Shown here: positions 5,866 through 7,985 of the stretch, one piece after another
Layout of the letters: each line of letters starts with the position of its first letter
Position numbering within the stretch: position 1 is the first letter of the stretch
Origin: Dehalococcoidia bacterium
GTDB lineage: Bacteria > Chloroflexota > Dehalococcoidia > JAUSJJ01
Length of the DNA: 7,985 bases
Direction: 5' to 3'
Assembly (NCBI GenBank): GCA_030647705.1
Contig: JAUSJJ010000239.1
Coordinates: 1-7,985, forward strand
Notes under the pieces: model-generated
Databases searched by the model: none
Told to the model about the DNA's origin: nothing
The model's input: only the letters and a program-made list of their open reading frames with translations
Made by a program: the position numbers and the translations under genes

Positions 5866-5894
5866 ATTATAACACAATTGGACGCGTGTCGGAA
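5866..5894 (-). promoter_or_regulatory. tig-clpP(-clpX) promoter, extended -10 type
   Basis: The minus strand carries TGTTATAAT (5874-5866): a consensus TATAAT with the TGn extension. At 17-bp spacing the -35 is TTCCGA (5894-5889), only 3 of 6 matching, as is common when an extended -10 is present. Transcription would start near 5859 and leave a leader of about 15 nt that contains the AAGGAGG site. No CIRCE-type heat-shock operator is visible. Confidence 0.7.
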
Positions 5895-5916
5895 AGGTCT
5901 CGAAGCTAAAACTGAA

Positions 5917-5945
5917 TTGAAAAACGGGTCTCGCTCCACTATAAT
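5917..5945 (+). promoter_or_regulatory. aspS promoter (sigma70-type)
   Basis: TTGAAA (5917-5922, 5 of 6 match to the -35 consensus), a 17-bp spacer and a perfect TATAAT (5940-5945) lie upstream of aspS. The start would fall near 5952, leaving a leader of about 17 nt. That is too short for a T-box or other leader RNA. The core lies 22 bp from the divergent tig -35 region. Confidence 0.8.
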
Positions 5946-5968
5946 GAGGCTTCACGTTGGAGGAGAAA

Positions 5969-7762
5969 ATGCTAAAGACTCATAGCTGCGGGCAATTGAC
6001 CGCCAAAGACATCGGGCAGCAGGTGCAGCTTGCCGGATGGGTGAACCGCAGGCGCGACCACGGCGGACTGATCTTCATAGACCTGCGCGATCGGGATGGA
6101 CTGACGCAGGTAGTGTTCAACCCTGGGCTGTCTCAGTCGGCCCATGAGACCGCCAACGAGATGCGCAACGAGTTCGTGGTGGTGGTCTCCGGCAAAGTCA
6201 TGAAACGGCCGCAGGGCACCGAGAACTCCAAGATACCCACAGGCGAGATCGAGGTGGTCGCCGAGACCACGCAGATACTGAACCGGTCGAAGACGCCGCC
6301 GTTTTATATCAACGAAGAGGAAGAGGTGGACGAACTGATCCGCCTCACCTATCGTTATCTCGACCTGCGCCGCCCCAGGATGCAGCGCAACCTGATGCTG
6401 CGCCATCGCATCATCAAGTTCATGCGCGACTTCCTGGATGCCAGGGGTTTCATAGAAATCGAAACGCCCATTCTTATCAAGAGTACGCCGGAAGGCGCCC
6501 GCGACTACCTGGTGCCCAGCCGCCTCTATCCCGGCAAGTTCTATGCGTTGCCCCAGTCGCCTCAGCAGCTCAAGCAACTGCTCATGGTCGCCGGCTTTGA
6601 GAAGTACTACCAGATAGCCAGGTGCTTCCGTGACGAAGACCTGCGGGCCAACCGCCAGCCGGAGTTCACCCAGCTCGACCTGGAAATGAGCTTCATCGAC
6701 GAGGAGGACATCCTCAAGCTCATGGAGGAGATGTTCACCTCCATGGTGGAGACGGTCACTCCGTGGTTCCGCTTCCCCAAACCGTTTCCTCGCATCACTT
6801 ACAAGGACTGCATGGAGCGGTACGGCACGGACAAGCCGGACATGCGTTTCGGCCTGGAGCTCCGCGACCTATCAGACATCGTGGCACAGTCAGGCTTCAC
6901 CGTTTTCCGCTCCACTGTGAGCGGCGTGGGCAAGGTGAAAGGCATCTGCGCCCCTGGCTGCGCCGATTACACCCGCAAGCAGATCGACGACCTGACCGAT
7001 TTCGTCAAAATACGCGGCGCGAAGGGACTGGTAACCATAGCCTTCCCGAAATCGGAAGGTTCCGACGGCAAACTGGCCCCGGACAAGGCCAAATCGGCGA
7101 TCGCCAAGTTCCTCACCGCAGCGGAGATCACGGGAATCGCCGAACGCCTCGAGGCCAAGCCCGGCGACCTCGTCCTCATCGTCGCCGATCAGCCAACTGT
7201 GGTCAACACCGCGCTCAGCCAGCTCCGGCAGGAGATGGGCTGCCGGTTGAAACTGGCGGACCCGAACTTCCTGGCCTTTGCCTTCGTGCTGGAGTTTCCG
7301 CTGCTGGACTGGGTCCAGGAGGAGAAACGCTGGGAGTCAACGCACCACCCCTTCACCGCACCCAAAGACGAGGATATCCGGCTGCTCGATAGCGAGCCCG
7401 GCAAGGCGCGCGCCAAGCACTACGATTTCATCTGCAACGGAGATGAGCTTTCCAGCGGAAGCATCAGGATACACACGCCGGAGCTCCAGGAGAAGATATT
7501 CTCCCTGCTGGGCTACAGCAAGGAGGACACCAAGGCGCGCTTCGGGCACATGCTGGAGGCGTTCGAATACGGGGCGCCGCCCCACGGCGGCATCGCTCCC
7601 GGCATCGACCGGCTGGTGATGATGCTCTGCGGAGAGACCAGCATCAGGGAGGTTATCGCCTTCCCCAAGACGCAGAGCGCCATAGACCCCATGACCAACT
7701 CGCCTTCACCGGCGTCCGAGGCGCAATTGAAGGAATTGCACCTCAGAGTCAGGGAAGACTAG
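5969..7762 (+). CDS. aspS: Aspartyl-tRNA synthetase (likely non-discriminating)
   Basis: This class II synthetase activates aspartate and loads it onto tRNA. The 597 residues cover the whole bacterial-type enzyme. The N-terminal anticodon-binding OB domain (about 1-105) contains [20 protein letters not shown]. Motif 1 lies near 155-168, the Asp-binding segment at [13 protein letters not shown] (173-185) and YALPQSPQ (192-199). Motif 2 is at [20 protein letters not shown] (218-237). The inserted GAD domain spans about 283-415, and motif 3 is [13 protein letters not shown] (541-553). His31 and Gly83 occupy positions associated with relaxed tRNA-Asn recognition; E. coli has Leu at the first. The enzyme may therefore also make Asp-tRNA-Asn for GatCAB amidation. 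The ATG at 5969 follows GGAGG (5959-5963) at 5-nt spacing; a TTG at 5957 overlaps that site and is unlikely. It converges on the next gene with a 10-bp gap. Confidence 0.98.
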   Translation: MLKTHSCGQLTAKDIGQQVQLAGWVNRRRDHGGLIFIDLRDRDGLTQVVFNPGLSQSAHETANEMRNEFVVVVSGKVMKRPQGTENSKIPTGEIEVVAETTQILNRSKTPPFYINEEEEVDELIRLTYRYLDLRRPRMQRNLMLRHRIIKFMRDFLDARGFIEIETPILIKSTPEGARDYLVPSRLYPGKFYALPQSPQQLKQLLMVAGFEKYYQIARCFRDEDLRANRQPEFTQLDLEMSFIDEEDILKLMEEMFTSMVETVTPWFRFPKPFPRITYKDCMERYGTDKPDMRFGLELRDLSDIVAQSGFTVFRSTVSGVGKVKGICAPGCADYTRKQIDDLTDFVKIRGAKGLVTIAFPKSEGSDGKLAPDKAKSAIAKFLTAAEITGIAERLEAKPGDLVLIVADQPTVVNTALSQLRQEMGCRLKLADPNFLAFAFVLEFPLLDWVQEEKRWESTHHPFTAPKDEDIRLLDSEPGKARAKHYDFICNGDELSSGSIRIHTPELQEKIFSLLGYSKEDTKARFGHMLEAFEYGAPPHGGIAPGIDRLVMMLCGETSIREVIAFPKTQSAIDPMTNSPSPASEAQLKELHLRVRED

Positions 7763-7772
7763 AAGCTGTGCC

Positions 7773-7985
7773 CTATGCTCGGTTAGTGGCGTTGATGTAC
7801 CCGATGAGCTTGTAGACGAGCTTGGCAGCCAGATAGGCGCAGGCAGGAGGCCCGGCCGAGGGACACAGTTCCATGACGTCGACTCCGACTACCCTCCGGG
7901 ACCTGGCCACGGAGCGAAGCAAGCCAAGCACATCGCCCCACAGCAATCCGCCCGGCTCAGGGGTAGACACCGCCGCCATGATCGA
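7773..7985 (-). CDS. speB: Agmatinase-type ureohydrolase, C-terminal end (5' end outside window)
   Basis: The frame enters from the right edge on the minus strand and runs 70 codons to TAG at 7775-7773. It contains STPEPGGLLWGDVLGLLRSV, matching the TPEPGG region that follows the last metal-binding Asp motif of the arginase/agmatinase family. RRVVGVDVMELCPSAGPP and AAKLVYKLIGY, the usual C-terminal elements, follow. Agmatinase hydrolyses agmatine to putrescine and urea in polyamine synthesis and uses two manganese ions. The metal ligands lie outside the window, so a related ureohydrolase such as formiminoglutamase is possible, although TPEPGG favours agmatinase. No terminator is visible in the 10 bp between the two stops, so the transcripts probably overlap at their 3' ends. 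Confidence 0.8.
   Translation of the reverse strand, partial: SIMAAVSTPEPGGLLWGDVLGLLRSVARSRRVVGVDVMELCPSAGPPACAYLAAKLVYKLIGYINATNRA

Noticed and set aside
5845..5955. 37-residue N-terminal extension of trigger factor from an ATG at 5955
   Set aside because: It covers both divergent promoters and the ribosome binding site, and it would shift the ribosome-binding signature away from residues 43-50.
5957..5968. TTG start for aspS four codons upstream
   Set aside because: The TTG overlaps the GGAGG ribosome binding site that serves the ATG at 5969.
5972..6577. 201-codon minus-strand frame inside aspS
   Set aside because: It is an antisense shadow of a conserved gene in GC-rich DNA, with no recognisable domain.
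6763..7392. 209-codon plus-strand frame in another frame of aspS
   Set aside because: It is an Arg/Gly/Pro-rich shadow within the intact aspS reading frame.

Overview
This GC-rich bacterial window carries mostly core genes. It has a left, more plastic third (about 1-2390) and a right, conserved two thirds (about 2388-7985). The formyltransferase family at 582-1382, the adjacent flavodoxin-like reductase and the linkage of aspS to tig-clpP-clpX remind me of Chloroflexota, class Dehalococcoidia. That is recall plus inference, not a search result. There are no tRNA or rRNA genes, no CRISPR array, and no transposase or phage genes.

Left third, plus strand: the 3' end of a PHP-domain phosphoesterase gene (to 217); a 364-bp gene-free stretch (218-581) packed with CCTCTCC...GGAGAGG hairpins and GGTGAGG tails; a PurN-like formyltransferase with a C-terminal extension (582-1382); a short leader bracketed by an 11-bp inverted repeat (1400-1476); and a flavodoxin-fold, probably iron-sulfur, flavoprotein (1491-2150). 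Directly after it lies an 89-bp second copy of the formyltransferase 3' end (2180-2268, 81 of 89 bases identical). The flavoprotein gene is therefore flanked by direct repeats, a scar of duplication and rearrangement. A GTAG-headed REP-like hairpin (2316-2343) separates this from clpX.

Middle, minus strand: the proteostasis cluster tig-clpP-clpX (trigger factor 4516-5844, ClpP 3848-4483, ClpX 2388-3656). Trigger factor folds nascent chains at the ribosome; ClpX unfolds substrates and feeds them to the ClpP peptidase. tig most likely starts at a TTG codon after a perfect AAGGAGG, and clpP at an internal ATG after GGAGGT. tig has an extended -10 promoter.

Right, plus strand: aspS (5969-7762), transcribed divergently from tig from a near-consensus promoter (TTGAAA, 17 bp, TATAAT). 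Its His31 and Gly83 suggest a non-discriminating AspRS that also charges tRNA-Asn. Converging on aspS with a 10-bp gap is the 3' end of an agmatinase-type ureohydrolase gene (7773-7985, minus), cut by the window edge.

I see no clear undescribed multi-gene system. The items most worth checking are the duplicated formyltransferase tail around the flavoprotein gene, the inverted repeat before that gene, and the palindrome cluster at 258-580.
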